A DNA stretch of 64,000 nt from Dillenia suffruticosa (taxonomy: Eukaryota > Streptophyta > Magnoliopsida > Dilleniales > Dilleniaceae). The number at the start of each line of letters is the position of its first letter. Within the stretch, counting starts at the first letter, position 1. The notes beneath the pieces are model-generated. The model was not told the origin of the DNA and made no database searches. It worked only from the letters and a program-made list of their open reading frames with translations. The position numbers were made by a program, and so were the translations under genes. Location of the stretch: the NCBI GenBank assembly GCA_033439265.1, contig JAVTVX010000013.1:6412501-6476500 (forward strand), read 5' to 3'. Positions 1-12,294 of the stretch are shown here, in pieces.

Positions 1-20
1 TGCCTCCTGTCAATGTGCAG

Positions 21-3000
21 CTGCATGATTGTGTTGGGTCAGCTCTTGGCGCAGTGGGACCTGAAACATTTCTGAGCCTCTTGCCTCTTAAATTGGAGGC
101 TGAAGATTCATCGGAGGCTAATATGTGGCTCTTTCTCATTTTGAGACAGTCCATTGTTGGTGCCCGCTTAAGTTTCTTTACAGAGTCTATTTTGAGTATG
201 ATTGGACCAATTAAGCAGAAGTCTAGAAAGGTGCAAACCACTTGATTCTGGTTGAGTATGATATGTGAATGGTTATGTTGGATATGATAGGGAGGAGTTA
301 ATTTTTGCAGCTTGAGTCAGAGGGACGCATCTTCTCATCTAGGAGCACAGATGGTCTTATATATTCTCTATGGTCGTTGCTGCCTTCTTTTTGCAACTAT
401 CCATCAGACACTTCAGAAAGCTTCAAAACTCTTTCAAGACACTTATGTAGGGCTCTCCGTGAAGAACCCGATCTCCGAGGGATTATATGCTCAAGTTTAC
501 AGATTTTGGTCCAGCAAAATAAAAGATTACTTGCTGGAGAGAATGATATATGTTCTATTGAAGCAAGTATCCCCAAACAGAGAGCGATGTCTCGTTATAC
601 CCTGCAGGTTGCAACTGATAATTTGGCTGTGCTGAGATCATCTGCTAAGGAAATTTTTTCAACATTGTCTGGGACTTTTTTGAACTCAAAGGATGCTGGC
701 GGAAGTTTCCAGGTACTATAATATATTATCATATGTATGCAATTCAATGTTGCATGGCTTTCTGTTTCCAAAATTCATACTGATGTAATCATTCAAGTAA
801 ACTGATGCATATTAAAAAATTGCTATATTTTGCTAGTTCCCATGTGTTAGTAAACTGGTGTATATGCTTTTCAAGACATTTTTGCAAGGAAGAATCATTC
901 TTTTGCTAATTTTCTTATGCAATTTTGCACCAGTTTTTGTTTCAAAATATTTTCTTATGATGGACTAAGTTGGATCTTAGAATTTAAAATACTTTCTTCA
1001 TTGATGGCCTGACAATGTTTCATGCTTGCAGCCCACAATTGGCGAGTTTGCTTCAATTTCCGATAAGGCAGTTGTCAAGAGGATCTTCAAGAGTACAATG
1101 CAGAAGCTTCTGATGGCAACCCAAGAGTCTGTTAAAGCTGAGAAATCTGGAAGCTCCAGTTCCATGCAGATAGACAATTCATCCGGTGAATCTTCTCCCA
1201 TTCTTCTAAGGTGAATTAGTGTTTCCATGTTGCTATTAGTTTTTCTGTTGGTAAAAATGATATCTATGTACATGTAGCTCAATAACATTGTGATTTATGG
1301 TGATTGAATAATGCCTACTTGTAACTGCAGGGCAAAGCTTTTTGACTTGGCAGTGTCATTTTTGCCTGGCTTGGATCCTGAAGAGATCAATCTTTTAGTT
1401 GTGGCTATAAAGCCTGCATTAGAGGTTTGCCGGATTTTCTTTGTCGCAGTAACTTAATAGGCATTTTTTTATAATGTTAAAAATGGTTACAATTACCATA
1501 AATATATGTTCTTGGATTTCAGGATGATGATGGCTTGGTCCAAAAGAAGGCGTATAAAGCTCTTTCAGTGATCCTTAAGGTACTTCTATAAGGCTCTGTT
1601 GGTTCTTTTCAAAATATTTATGGTATGCTTGTTCTTTCTTTAGACTCGGCTTTGTTCCTGAAAAGTCAAGGATAAAGTTACAGCTGGGGATATATATATA
1701 TATATTTTAATGCTATTACCTAAACTTCAGTGTTTTCATCAGCCTATAAGCTTGTTGAATTCATATTTCCAGGATCGCCATGACTTTGTCTCGACAAAGT
1801 TGGATGACTTGCTTCAGCTGATGATTGAGATGCTACCATCATGTCATTTTTCTGCGAAACATCACCGGCTTGACTGTTTATATTTCTTAATTGTCTATAT
1901 GCCCAAGGTGATTTGTTAGCAGAATGGTTATATGCTCTGACCCTTAGACTAAAGCTCTGTTTTGATTGCTTTAAACTTAAACTTTTGTTCTTCCTTTTTC
2001 CAGGATGAATCAGAGCAGAGAAAGTGTGATATTATTAGTTCCTTCCTGACTGAGATAATTCTTGCACTGAAAGAGGTAAAACAATGATGGGAGCTTTTTT
2101 CTTGATTAGCTATAAAACCAACTGTTATAGACCTCGGTTCTAGGCTCCCAAGCATAAGGCTGTGATTGCATGAAATCACCACCAAAGATTTGAAACTTTA
2201 TCACATGGGCTCTCAAATTATGATAATTTAGGTAAATATTTTGCAATGGAAGAGATGAAGTTGGTCGAATTTTGTTTATTCAGTGCTTGATTAGATAAGT
2301 TATAAAACCAATTGTCATGTAATATGTGAAAAATAAGGTGCTTTGGCCTCAAGCAATCATCACAAAGTCCTAGAAAATGCACATCTTTTATTTTTCTCCT
2401 CTTGTTATAGGCCCCCTTCTGTCACGGTGTCTCTCTATTTTTTCATTTCACCTGGATCCTACTCTTAATATGAGAAGTAACTCTAGCAATATTTTTCTCG
2501 ATGAATAAAAAGCTATATTAAGGGGGAAGCCCCCCAAAAGGAAATTACAAAGCTTAAACACAATGAATGTCAAAAAAAGCTACATCCAAATCTGTATTGT
2601 CTATAGAATCCTAAAAAGAAAAGGAAGATAACCATTTAGCTTTTAGCTGATCTAAAGAGCTTTCTCTGCCCTTAAAAGTCATAGAATTTCGTTCTCACCA
2701 AACTAGCAAAAAATAGATAGGAACCAATGCCAAAAGGCATCTATCTGCCTTTTGCGTAGGCAAATACAACCAAATCCAGGCATCATTTTCTATACTTCCT
2801 GCCACCACCAAAGAACAGCCAAGAAAATCCAAAACCATATTCTGCAACTCCCGATACACGGGCAATGTAATAGAAAATGACAAACTGACTGAGCCCCTGA
2901 ATTGCACATAAAACTTCTATTCACAAGAACCAGTTTCTCTTTTGCAAATTATCCAAGGTAAGAATACTCTCCCACACTGCCTCCCACCCAAAGAAAGAAA

Positions 3001-6000
3001 TCTGAAGGGGAGCCTTTACCTTCCGAATCCCTCTCCATGGAAAATGAGAATGGCCAACTCCCAAAGCTCCAGCTAGGAAAAGAGAGAAAAAGGACTTCAC
3101 AGTAAACTGCCCATCCTTCTGCCCCTTCCCCAAAACAGAATCAATCACTGCAATATCCAATTTCTGATGATGTAAAAAAGCTAGGAACTCATAACTCTAG
3201 GCAATTCCCAATCATTCATGTTGCGCAAAAAAAGCAACATCACAAGAACCATCATCCAGCACATTGAAACAATTACCAACCACACCTTCAAACGAACTGG
3301 CCTACACATATCAGGAAATTGAGCCCTCAATGTTGAATCACCACACCAAACATACTGCCAAAACAAAATCTGATCTCCCTTTCCAACTATAAACTGAACA
3401 AAAGGAAAAAACTCTGTCCAGCCATCATTAATCCACTTCCAAATTCCTGCGCCATATGGAGCCCTACTAAACTTGGTTTTCAACCCAAAACCCTCCTCTC
3501 CAAATCCAGCCACCACAAGTTTCCGCCATAAAGAGTCTTGCTCAATCATGAACTGCCATAACCATCCTGGCTACTTGATCAAACTGCAATATACTGGACA
3601 TTGTTTTGTGTGATGCGCCGTTTTCTTTTGCTTTCTCCTTCTCTGTCACTTTGGGGATGTCTATAATTGTTCTCAAGGTTTTCAAATAAAAAACCTTCCA
3701 TATTGTTGTAATATAAGTTAGTTTTATAATTTTTATCTTCTGGCCTTGTACAACTATCCTGGCTACTTGATCGAACTGCAATACACTCGACATTGTTTTG
3801 TATGATGCACTGTTCTTGTTTGCTTTCTCTTTCTCTTTCTCTGTCACTTTGGGGATGTCTATAAAAAACCTTCCATATTGTTGTAATATAAGTTCGTTTT
3901 ATAATTTTTATCTTCTGGCCTTGTTTTAAGCATTTTAGAAAAAAATTGTTGGAGAGAACATCTAATACTGTGATGAAGCAATTTTTCCTTTTTTCTTTTT
4001 AATCCATCACTTACAGGTGTATAAGGAAAAAAAAAAAAAAAAAAAACGATTTGCTACCCTTACATAACCCCTAACAGAGAATCAGATGTAGAGGTTGTGA
4101 CTGCAGGGCTCTAAGCTACTGTCAAAGTCTGTTAGCTCCTTATATAATGGTTAGCGGGCTAAAGAGCTTGGCAAATTGGATAAAGCAATGGTATCTGTGC
4201 CATGGTTCTTCACAGTATGGAAATGTGGAGCATACCTTCTCCAGTAAGCGGTAGGTGAGGCATAGGTTAGTTAGATACCTAGACTGTTATTTCTATTGAT
4301 AATTTAATTTCACTCAACTGCTACACATGTTTGTACATTTGATTTTGGCTAACAAGTATATGTAAAATAAACTTAACTGATACTAAAACAAGCAAAGGAA
4401 ACTACTTAACCAATACTAAAACAAGTAAAGGAATCTAAGTACCGAATTTGATAGTCCCTCTTTGGATTTAAAATCCTTTCTGTTTATGTGATTTGTATTG
4501 TGTCAATTGCTTCAGACCTATATTAATCCAGGATCACTTGTTTTTGTGATTTGCATACCTGTAGTACCACATTTTGGATTGCAGATTGCTAGGGAATAGA
4601 GTGATCACAGTCTATATGGGTCAAAGTGCTCTCAACAAAGACAGAAGTTACTGTTGGAGTCAGTAGTAGTTAATCTCTGTTAATATATCCATCCTTTAAC
4701 TCTTTTCTGTTCCTCATTTTTTTTTCTTGTGCTGCTATTTAAAACACTGAGTCTTCACTAAGTGGCTAAACAAGACTTATATCTGGGCATATTACTTTGA
4801 CTAGTTTCAAAAATAAGTTACATTTTGGATTGCAGATTGCTAGGGAATAGAGTGATCACACTCTATATGGGTCAAAGTGCTCTCAACAATGACAGAAGTT
4901 ACTGTTGGAGTCAGTAGTAGTTAATCTCTGTTAATATATCCATCCTTTAGCTCTTTTCTGTTCCTCATTTTTTTTTTTTGTGCTGCTATTTAAAACACCG
5001 AGTCTTCATTAAGTGGCTAAACAAGACTTATATATGGGCATATTACTTTGACAAGTTTCAAAAATAAGTTACATTTTGGATTGCAGATTGCTAGGGAATA
5101 GAGTGATCACACTCTATATGGGTCAAAGTGCTCTCAACAATGACAGAAGTTACTGTTGGAGTCAGTAGTAGTTAATCTCTGTTAATGTATCCATCCTTTA
5201 ACTCTTTTTTGCTCCTCATTTTTTTTTCTTTTGCTGCTATTTAAAACACTGAGTCTTCACTAAGTGGCTAAACAAGACCTATATCTGGGCATATTACTTT
5301 GACAAGTTTGGAAAATAAGTTAACTCCTGAAATCTTTGGCCTTCCTTTCCTAGCCCTTTGAGTATATGCTGTATCAGTTTTTTAGGGTCAACATCAATTG
5401 TTCTGAATCTTTCTGATGTAAGGAAAAGAAAAATGAGGGGTTAGAGAGATTTCTTTTTGTTGAAAATAAGTGGAAAGTTATTATGGCTTATACATGATGC
5501 CTTGGGATATCTCTATCCGTATGCTCGTGTTACAACTAATTTTCCAATCAAAATATCATTTTACAACTAGTGGCAAAAGATGCGATTTAACATATTTTCA
5601 GAAAGTTGTCATACTGATACTACTTGGGCCTTCTGGCCTTGAACATTTAATAATTTGTCTTCTGCTTGTATGGAACAGCTCATTCTTCCATTTGCTCTAT
5701 CTGCCTCTCTGAATGTGCATGTGTGTGTCGGTTTATTTTATTTTATTTTGTTTTGTTTGGTTTTTTCTCCCTCCCCCCGGGGGAGCTGAGAAAGGAGTTA
5801 GTGAAATTTATTTTGATGATTGTTCCTTGCAGGCAAACAAGAAAACAAGAAACAGGGCCTATGATTTGCTTGTCCAAATTGGCCATGCATATGGGAATGA
5901 AGAGAGAGGTGGAAAGAAGGAATTCCTACACCAATATTTCAACATGGTAAAGATCTGTTTAAGCCTGCTTTTAGAATATTGATTCTTTATGTTACCTGTT

Positions 6001-9000
6001 CATAAACAATATTTGCTCATTCTGAGTTCTGTCCTTGTGGAGCTCATCTTAGGCATCGGAGTCCATCATCTACCTATGTATAAATTTATGATTATGACAT
6101 TTTGTTCATCTGAAGTTGATAGAATTCTGGTATATTAATATCCTAAATATGCATTTTGATTTCAGATTGCTGGGGGCCTAGCTGGTGAAACTCCTCATAT
6201 GATAAGTGCTGCAGCAAAGGGCCTAGCTCGTTTGTCCTATGAGTTCTCTGAACTTATTTCTGCAGCTTTCAACGTGCTTCCGTCCACATTCCTCTTGCTA
6301 CAGAGGAAAAACAGAGAAATTACAAAAGTTTGTTATTTCAAGATGCAAACTTCATACTTGATGTTCTTCATGATTGCGGTTTTTGGGATATATTGCTTCA
6401 TGTTGCTATGATTTCTTAGAAGTTTAGTCTGATTATGCAGGCTAATCTGGGTTTACTGAAGGTACTTGTGGCAAAATCACAAGCTGATGGATTGCAGATG
6501 CATTTAAAAAGCATGGTTGAAGGACTCCTGAAGTGCCAAGATAGTACCAAGAATCATTTCAAAGCCAAGGTTTGAGATCATGCCCCCTGTATAGCATTCA
6601 CTTTTGGACCATCTATTGCATTCTATGGTGGAGTATTTAGGGCTTTAGCTTTTTGTCTGCATTCTGCTGATATGTTCTCCTTATGATAATTGCTGCTGTG
6701 ATTTCAATATTACCTGCTTGAATGTTTGGTAGTGCGTGTTTATATTGCTTTGTATTTGTGTACCTGATAATCCTGTCTGGTTGGTGGACTGTAACCATTC
6801 ATATGATGTCTGTGGCCTTTCTTCATCTTGCCTTTAAAGATAGAGCAAGGCATTTTTGATAAAGGAATTGATAATCGAAGTGTAACTTCAAGATAATATT
6901 CTTTTCCATTTTTTGTATTCTTCAATTTGAACAAGAATCTATGAAAGCATGTGGAGTAAGTCAAGCTATATAATCTGGATGTCCTCTAATTGTTTTTTAT
7001 GACTATAAATGTAGGTACAGAGAGATTCTTAATTTTTTCATATGCATTGAATGTCAGCAAGGTTATGGCATTTTTTGTGTGAAACCAAAGGGCGAATAGA
7101 CAAACTGTTGTTTAATCAGTGAGGGGAAGAAAGGAGGTAGAAGAACCAAAGGAGGAGACTTCCATTAGAGAAAGAAAAAGAATAGTTAAAGAAAGAGGAG
7201 TGGAGGAGGGAGAAGAGACAGTGAGAGGGATGAAGAGAGACCAGTCATGAGAGAACAGGGGTGAGAGTCCTTTGTTGAAAGGAATTTCGAATTCTTTTCC
7301 AGACGTAAGCTACTGTGATATTGTTCATAAGATGCATAAACCAACCCCCAAGTGGACAAAAGTAATGCACTTTACAAACAACTAGGGAAACCCATTCTAA
7401 ATAAGAACCAACGTAAAATATAATCTCAAAAAATCAGAATTAGCCTGATGTATTGATCTTCAAATTCTAAGAGGTTTCTTCTGCATGAGCTCTCCCCAGG
7501 TGAAAAGAATCCTTTCTTGAAGACTGAAGATATTTGATTATGGTAGGTAACCATCTGAAAAAAACAAGATTCTTGATACAGGAAAGGAAAAAAAAAAATA
7601 AGGAGTGAACAATGCCGAGTTGAAAATATTAAGGGATTGGAGAGTGATTTTCTTTTGAACAATCAAGGGATTGGAGTGTGGTTTTGTTTTGAACAAGTAC
7701 TGAAGCCAAAATTTTTAGTGGTATTAATACGATTGATCTATGGCTCAGGTTGGCTTGCATTTTGCAACTAATGATGCTCTGGTTTCTGTCTCGCATCTCA
7801 AGTATGATACCTGCTCTATTTAGAGGGTATGTTGTGTTGGACTTTGTGGGCTTTGTTATTAAATGGCTAGGATATAAGATTCTCATCTCATATAGTTGCC
7901 TTCAGAACATGTTCAGCCATTCTGTTGCTCATTGCAGTGTCTTGGCCTTTTTTGTCTGTTTTTTTGAATGCACTGGTTCTTGTTCTTACATGTTATGTTC
8001 AACAATGTTTTACTTTTCCTTCTTGTGTTGTCAGGTCAAGCTTCTCCTCGAAATGCTAATTAGGAAATGTGGTCTTGAAGCTGTTAAAGAAGTAATGTCT
8101 GACGAACACATGAAACTCCTGACGAACATAAGGAAGGTCTGTCAGAATACATCTTATTTATTGCTTTATATGTATTTTAGATCTCATTAATGGGTGGTAG
8201 AATTACAGATAAAGGAGCGGAAAGAGAGGAAAGCAACAAGCAACTCTGAAGAAAGTAGATCTCAACAGTCAAAAGTGACAATATCCAGGTGTCTCTCTGT
8301 GCATGCATATTTGTTTTACCAGGATATTATACATGTTTGTCACTTGGATTCTGATTGTATCTCAAACATGTTTCGATGTGAACACCATATGCTTCTATTC
8401 CTTAAATCTGTTTTTACTTTAACATTTGGTTATTCATTTGCATTTTCAAATATGATCCGATATCTGACAGAAACTAAATTTCTATCTTATTATTATTATT
8501 ATTATTTGGGATCATTTCTGATTTATTTGACTCTTTTTTTTTTCAGGCAAAGCAGTTGGAATCATACTAGGATATTCTCTGACTTCGACGAAGAAGAAAC
8601 AAGAGTTTCCAATCACATGGATGCACTGACCATCTCTGGTCGGCGGAGTGCCACATCACAATCTGGTGCTAGAGTGTCTACTTTTAGGTGAGTTGGTGGC
8701 GCCTAAAAAATTTACATCAAAGAAAGCTTGGATATTTAGCTTGGGGATGCTCTCAAGGCTTCTAGTATACAAGTGGATCTTGGTTTGGATATGGAAAGAT
8801 CTGAACAGTATTATACAACTGTGGGGCATTCCGAGAGCAGTTTGGTCATTTCATTGCTTGGCATTCGAGTCAACTATGTAGCTAAAAACTGGAGTCATCA
8901 ACAGTTGATGTCTCTGTTTCTCCGTACTTGCTTTTGAGCATCCTTTTCACAATTAAAAATTGAGATAAAACTAGATTCTATGGACTTTTTTTTTCCCTAA

Positions 9001-9589
9001 TTTCACAAGCTGAACTTATTCAGTTGGTTGTGATCTGTCCAGGTCCAAGAGCCTGCCAGAGGACTTGTTTGACCAGTTGGAAGATGACCCACTTGATTTG
9101 CTTGATCGAAAAAAGACAAGATCAGCTCTTCGATCGTTGGATCATCACAAAAGGAAGGCAGAGTCTGATGATGAGCCAGAGATAGACCCTGAAGGGCGTT
9201 TACTAATTCGTGAGGAAGGAAAACAAAAGAGGGAGTCCCAATCTGAGTTTAACATGGATACAAAAAGTCAAGTTGATAGCTATCTGTCTGTTAGTTCTCC
9301 AAGAAAATCAAAAAAGCGCCAGAAAACTTCAGAAATTGGTCGGGCATACACCGGTAGTGAATATGCTAGTAAAAAGGCTGGTGGAGATGTAAAGAAAAAG
9401 GACAAGCTTGAGCCATATGCATATTGGCCACTTGATAGGAAAATGATGAGCTGCAGACCAGAGCATCGAGCAGTTGCAAGGAAAGGTATGGCAAGTGTGG
9501 TGAGGATGACAAAAAAGCTCGAGGGCAAGAGTGCCTCAGGTTTGCTCAATTGCCAACAAAAAGAGGTAGAGGATAAAATATGCAACTAG
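21..9589 (+). CDS. RRP12: RRP12-like ribosomal RNA processing protein (C-terminal part; 5' end outside window)
   Basis: Nucleolar HEAT-repeat protein needed for pre-rRNA processing and export of pre-ribosomal subunits (family knowledge). Fourteen exons join in frame: 21-230, 311-712, 1032-1210, 1331-1424, 1523-1579, 1773-1907, 2004-2075, 5833-5946, 6166-6327, 6441-6569, 8035-8136, 8209-8288, 8547-8687, 9043-9589, all with GT-AG borders. They give 807 residues and a stop at 9587-9589. Recognisable family stretches are LHDCVGSALGAVGPETF, SLWSLLPSFCNYPSDT, DEPEIDPEGRL, and the C-terminal YAYWPLDRKMM followed by RMTKKLEGKSA. A basic, Lys-rich tail fits nucleolar location. Full-length members are about 1,250-1,300 aa, so roughly 450-500 residues lie upstream of the window. 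Bases 1-20 read as the end of an intron. The 3.76-kb intron at 2076-5832 is swollen by a LINE remnant and two tandem repeats. Family assignment is firm; the first exon border is less certain. Confidence 0.92.
2490..3560 (-). mobile_element. Non-LTR retrotransposon (LINE) remnant, 3' part of the reverse-transcriptase ORF
   Basis: Three minus-strand blocks (3181-3549, 2921-3160, 2695-2907) read in order like the C-terminal region of plant LINE-1 polyproteins. Seen are DSLWRK, then WKWINDGWTEFFPFVQF, then VGKGDQILFWQYVWCGDS, then a zf-RVT-like block with GQFTVKSFF, PLQISFFGWEAVWESILTLD and LQKRNWF. The frame is broken by stops and shifts, so it is dead. It lies antisense to RRP12 inside its large intron. 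The element would end near 2490-2500 in an A-rich tail on the minus strand. No target duplication was found, and the 5' part (endonuclease and most of the RT) is absent, as is usual for 5'-truncated LINEs. Confidence 0.75.
3567..3924 (+). repeat. Imperfect tandem duplication, about 192-bp period, in RRP12 intron
   Basis: The block beginning CTGGCTACTTGATC at 3567 recurs at 3759. Both copies end with TTTTTATCTTCTGGCCTTGT. The second copy has lost about 20 bp (the TTGTTCTCAAGGTTTTC stretch). It directly abuts the LINE remnant. Confidence 0.85.
4570..5322 (+). repeat. Three tandem copies of a 251-bp unit in RRP12 intron
   Basis: Copies begin with CATTTTGGATTGCAG at 4570, 4821 and 5072, an exact 251-bp period, and run to the common end AAATAAGTTA near 5322. 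The copies differ at only a few bases, so expansion is recent. Each unit starts with a splice-acceptor-like sequence (GGATTGCAG followed by ATTGCTAGGG) that resembles the true acceptor and exon start at 6150-6176. Confidence 0.92.
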
Positions 9590-9948
9590 TGTTCTCCGGT
9601 AAAATCAGAAGAGGCATGTCCAGTATTTTTTATTATTTTTCATTTTTTGATAAAACCTTTCATTAAATTGGTCTTGTATGTTCTGTTGATGCGCCCATTT
9701 TTGCTCGTTTTGGGCCTTTAAAGTTTATTCAGGTTTTGTTTTTGGTTATTTTTTAATTCCAAGTATGTAAAGTTAAAATGTGGACAAGACCGGGAATGGT
9801 TGAATGTTATTCTTTTATTGCCAAATTGGAGCAGAAGAGATGATTTTGCAAAGTTGTTTTAATGTACTTATTGATCGCGGAAATTTTGGGTCAAATGTTA
9901 AACAAGCCCCTTTGAAACATGGTGTTTCTTTTCCGAAATTCAACCTCT

Positions 9949-10027
9949 ATTTTTTTTTTTTAGTTTTACAGGAATTTGAATTCTGAATCACTAGGTTGGG
10001 GAGGGAGTTGTACTACTAGATTGTCCC
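9949..10027 (-). repeat. tRNA-derived SINE-like copy (family 1)
   Basis: Read on the minus strand it has the same order as the clearer copy at 27247-27343: a head with an A-box-like segment (CAATCTAGTAGTACAACTCC), CCCTCCCCAACCTAGTGATTC, a B-box-like TTCAAATTCC, then TGTAAAACT and a poly(A) tract (poly(T) at 9950-9961 on +). No clear target duplication. Confidence 0.55.
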
Positions 10028-10629
10028 ATGAAGACAATTCATTCTCTCTATCAAATGTTAAACACCGTCGTCATCTACTTCCCGGTTGACCATCGCCGCC
10101 CTCAACTGCTATGCAGCAGCTGCCGGCTTGATGTTGGCTCTAGGCCTGATGGCTAAGATTCTCAAATTTGCGGATGGTCTTCGGGAAGCTTCGTGGATTA
10201 CTCTTCCTCGATCTCTCTCGCAATCCATTACAGTTTTTCAGCCCCTCTGCTTCATGAGTGATGTTAACAAGTGGGTCCCATCAAACATAATGTCTTCTTG
10301 TAGGACAATCCGGTCGGTATTTGCCCTAATCAATTCCGCTTTGGATTTCCGCAATTCATCATTTTCTAATTAATTTGATGCACATCTTGAGCTTATGAGT
10401 GTTTCTGGGGATGAGGCATTCTGGGTCTTTGGGTATTTTATGGTTTAGTCACAGTTAGAACATTGAGATTGGAAATTTTTACAACCTGACATTTTTGCCG
10501 ACAAATTTTAACCATCACTAATGGTTGAAGTGCGGGTAGCGTGGCCGTAAGGTGTATCCGGAAATGATAGGCCCAAACAAGCTCAGCGATTAGTGAAATC
10601 TTAATTATGTGGGTTTCAAAATCAAAATT

Positions 10630-10760
10630 AAAATAACTCTGACTAATTCAATTCAAACATTTATGAGACTCTATTTAAGAGGACAACTCTCCTAATATAA
10701 TCATTTTCATTTTTAAATTTCGAATCCAAAATTTAGTTAAGAGACCTAATATTCAATCGT
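10630..10760 (-). repeat. Degraded dispersed repeat (family 2)
   Basis: Shares the ordered landmarks CTGACTAATTC, GAGACTCTATTTAAG, ACAACTCTCCTAATAT, TTTCGAATCC and TTAGTTAAGAGACC with the copies at 42865, 43813, 44205, 44690, 52520 and 53745. The rc of TTTCGAATCC looks like a Pol III B box. Confidence 0.45.
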
Positions 10761-11200
10761 TCGTTGATTCTATGGCCCGATATCTTGTTTACCAAATATT
10801 AAAAATAGAAAAACAGACAAGATAGTCCCTTAATTGAGTCTCACAAATGCTAGAACCGGATTAGTTGGGCTTTTAGATACCATTAATCAAGTTAAAAAAA
10901 AAAAGGTGGAAGCTATGAAGAATACATAAATTTGAGAAAGATGGCCGCCGCAGTACAAGGAAATAACAATAGAAGCACGAAGAATATATGCCTTGTGCCT
11001 TTCATTTGTACGGTCTTAGTGACTGATAATAAAATGTTCAAATACGGAGAAATCGTAAATTGACCAGGGACCGATCTCAAGATTATCTTGTAAACAGCTC
11101 TCAGATCAGCTCTACTGGAGATCAGCTCCCTAATGTTTCGACCCAAAATCAGCAACTTAAGGAAAGATGAAATAAGATGTGTCATGGAAAAGAAAAAAGC

Positions 11201-11274
11201 ACCAGATGCAAACTTACAAATGATAATGCAGGGAGGTATGACTCGAACCAGCAAACCAGATGCAAACTTACAAA
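11201..11274. repeat. 20-bp direct repeat flanking a 34-bp insert
   Basis: ACCAGATGCAAACTTACAAA occurs at 11201-11220 and again at 11255-11274. The 34 bp between them contain GACTCGAACC, the reverse complement of a tRNA-type B box. It could be a local duplication or a SINE scrap between target-site duplications. Confidence 0.6.
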
Positions 11275-12294
11275 AGATAAAACCATTGTAATGCTTTCGA
11301 CCGCCTGATAAGCTCTATTTGGATCACAAGCAACCTATGAGCCGGTGCACACCAAAATTTCACATTAAATACTTAATTAAATAAAAATCACCATAAATAT
11401 CTGAAACTTAAATAAACATATTGATAATTTATCAATTATCAAGAGTAAGAAGATAGTCTGCTCGTGCAAAATTAGAATCACATGACAGTTTTCAACAAGT
11501 AGATCTAGGTACCCTGTCCATCTTGTATAACACAAAAGAAAGAGAGAATGCCACTACATAGACGGATAGAACAATAGATTAAAAAAAGAGAATAAGAAGA
11601 AAATGGCGACAGGAAGTGGGACCACCGAATGATAATGGCCACAGACATCTCAAGGCAGTTGAAAAGGGCCATCTGATTAAACTTAGCCTGCATTTCATAT
11701 ATAAGTGCTTTTCAGATTTTGCAAGAACAATAAAAAACTAACTTTGTTGGCCCTTACGGATATCTTGGCTTGCGCCAAGTAGATCAGCTAAGCCAAAGCA
11801 AAGAAAAAAAGGGTAGAGTTTAGGAGTGTCAAAATCAAAGCAGAAATAGACCAAGAACCGCTCACAGCATAATCAAAAATAAAATTTAAAGGAGAAACAG
11901 ACCAGTGGGGACTTGATAAATGGTCCTGAAGAGGACACAGAAAGCGGAGAATGCCCCTCAATTCTTTAGACAGAGAAGAAGCAAAGATGTACAAAGAGTG
12001 GTTGCAACCTCAATAATTAGCATTTTCATGCTTCCACAGTGCATATAGATCATAGTTAACCACATTATGCTATTCAAGCACTTGTCTACCATTCTTCACT
12101 AAACTAAAACTGCAAATGACACTGGAAGAGGGCGTTTCTGTCCATGGCAAGCTTTAATTTCCAATCCAATCCATCCCAAATTCTATACCAAGCATGTTTC
12201 AAATTCACTCCTCTTTTTTTTTTTGGGGGGGGGGGGGTTTAAAAACATTTACCTTCAGCATCCTCTCATGAAAAGATTAAAGCTGCCACTGAGA

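Larger units (their letters stand above)
9590..12294. other. Intergenic region between convergent RRP12 and KASII
   Basis: Holds the two 3' flanks, which face each other. Recognisable items are a SINE-like copy at 9949-10027, a degraded dispersed repeat at 10630-10760, a 20-bp direct repeat at 11201/11255, and a T11-G13 run at 12214-12237. A 95-aa open frame at 10086-10373 has no recognised family and no supporting feature. No further gene is visible. Confidence 0.6.

Noticed and set aside
4570..5322. Regular direct repeats considered as a CRISPR-like array
   Set aside because: Three adjoining 251-bp copies without unique spacers, inside a plant intron.
10086..10373. 95-aa frame in the RRP12-KASII interval
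   Set aside because: No recognised motif, no exon neighbours, AT/GC content only slightly different from the flanks.
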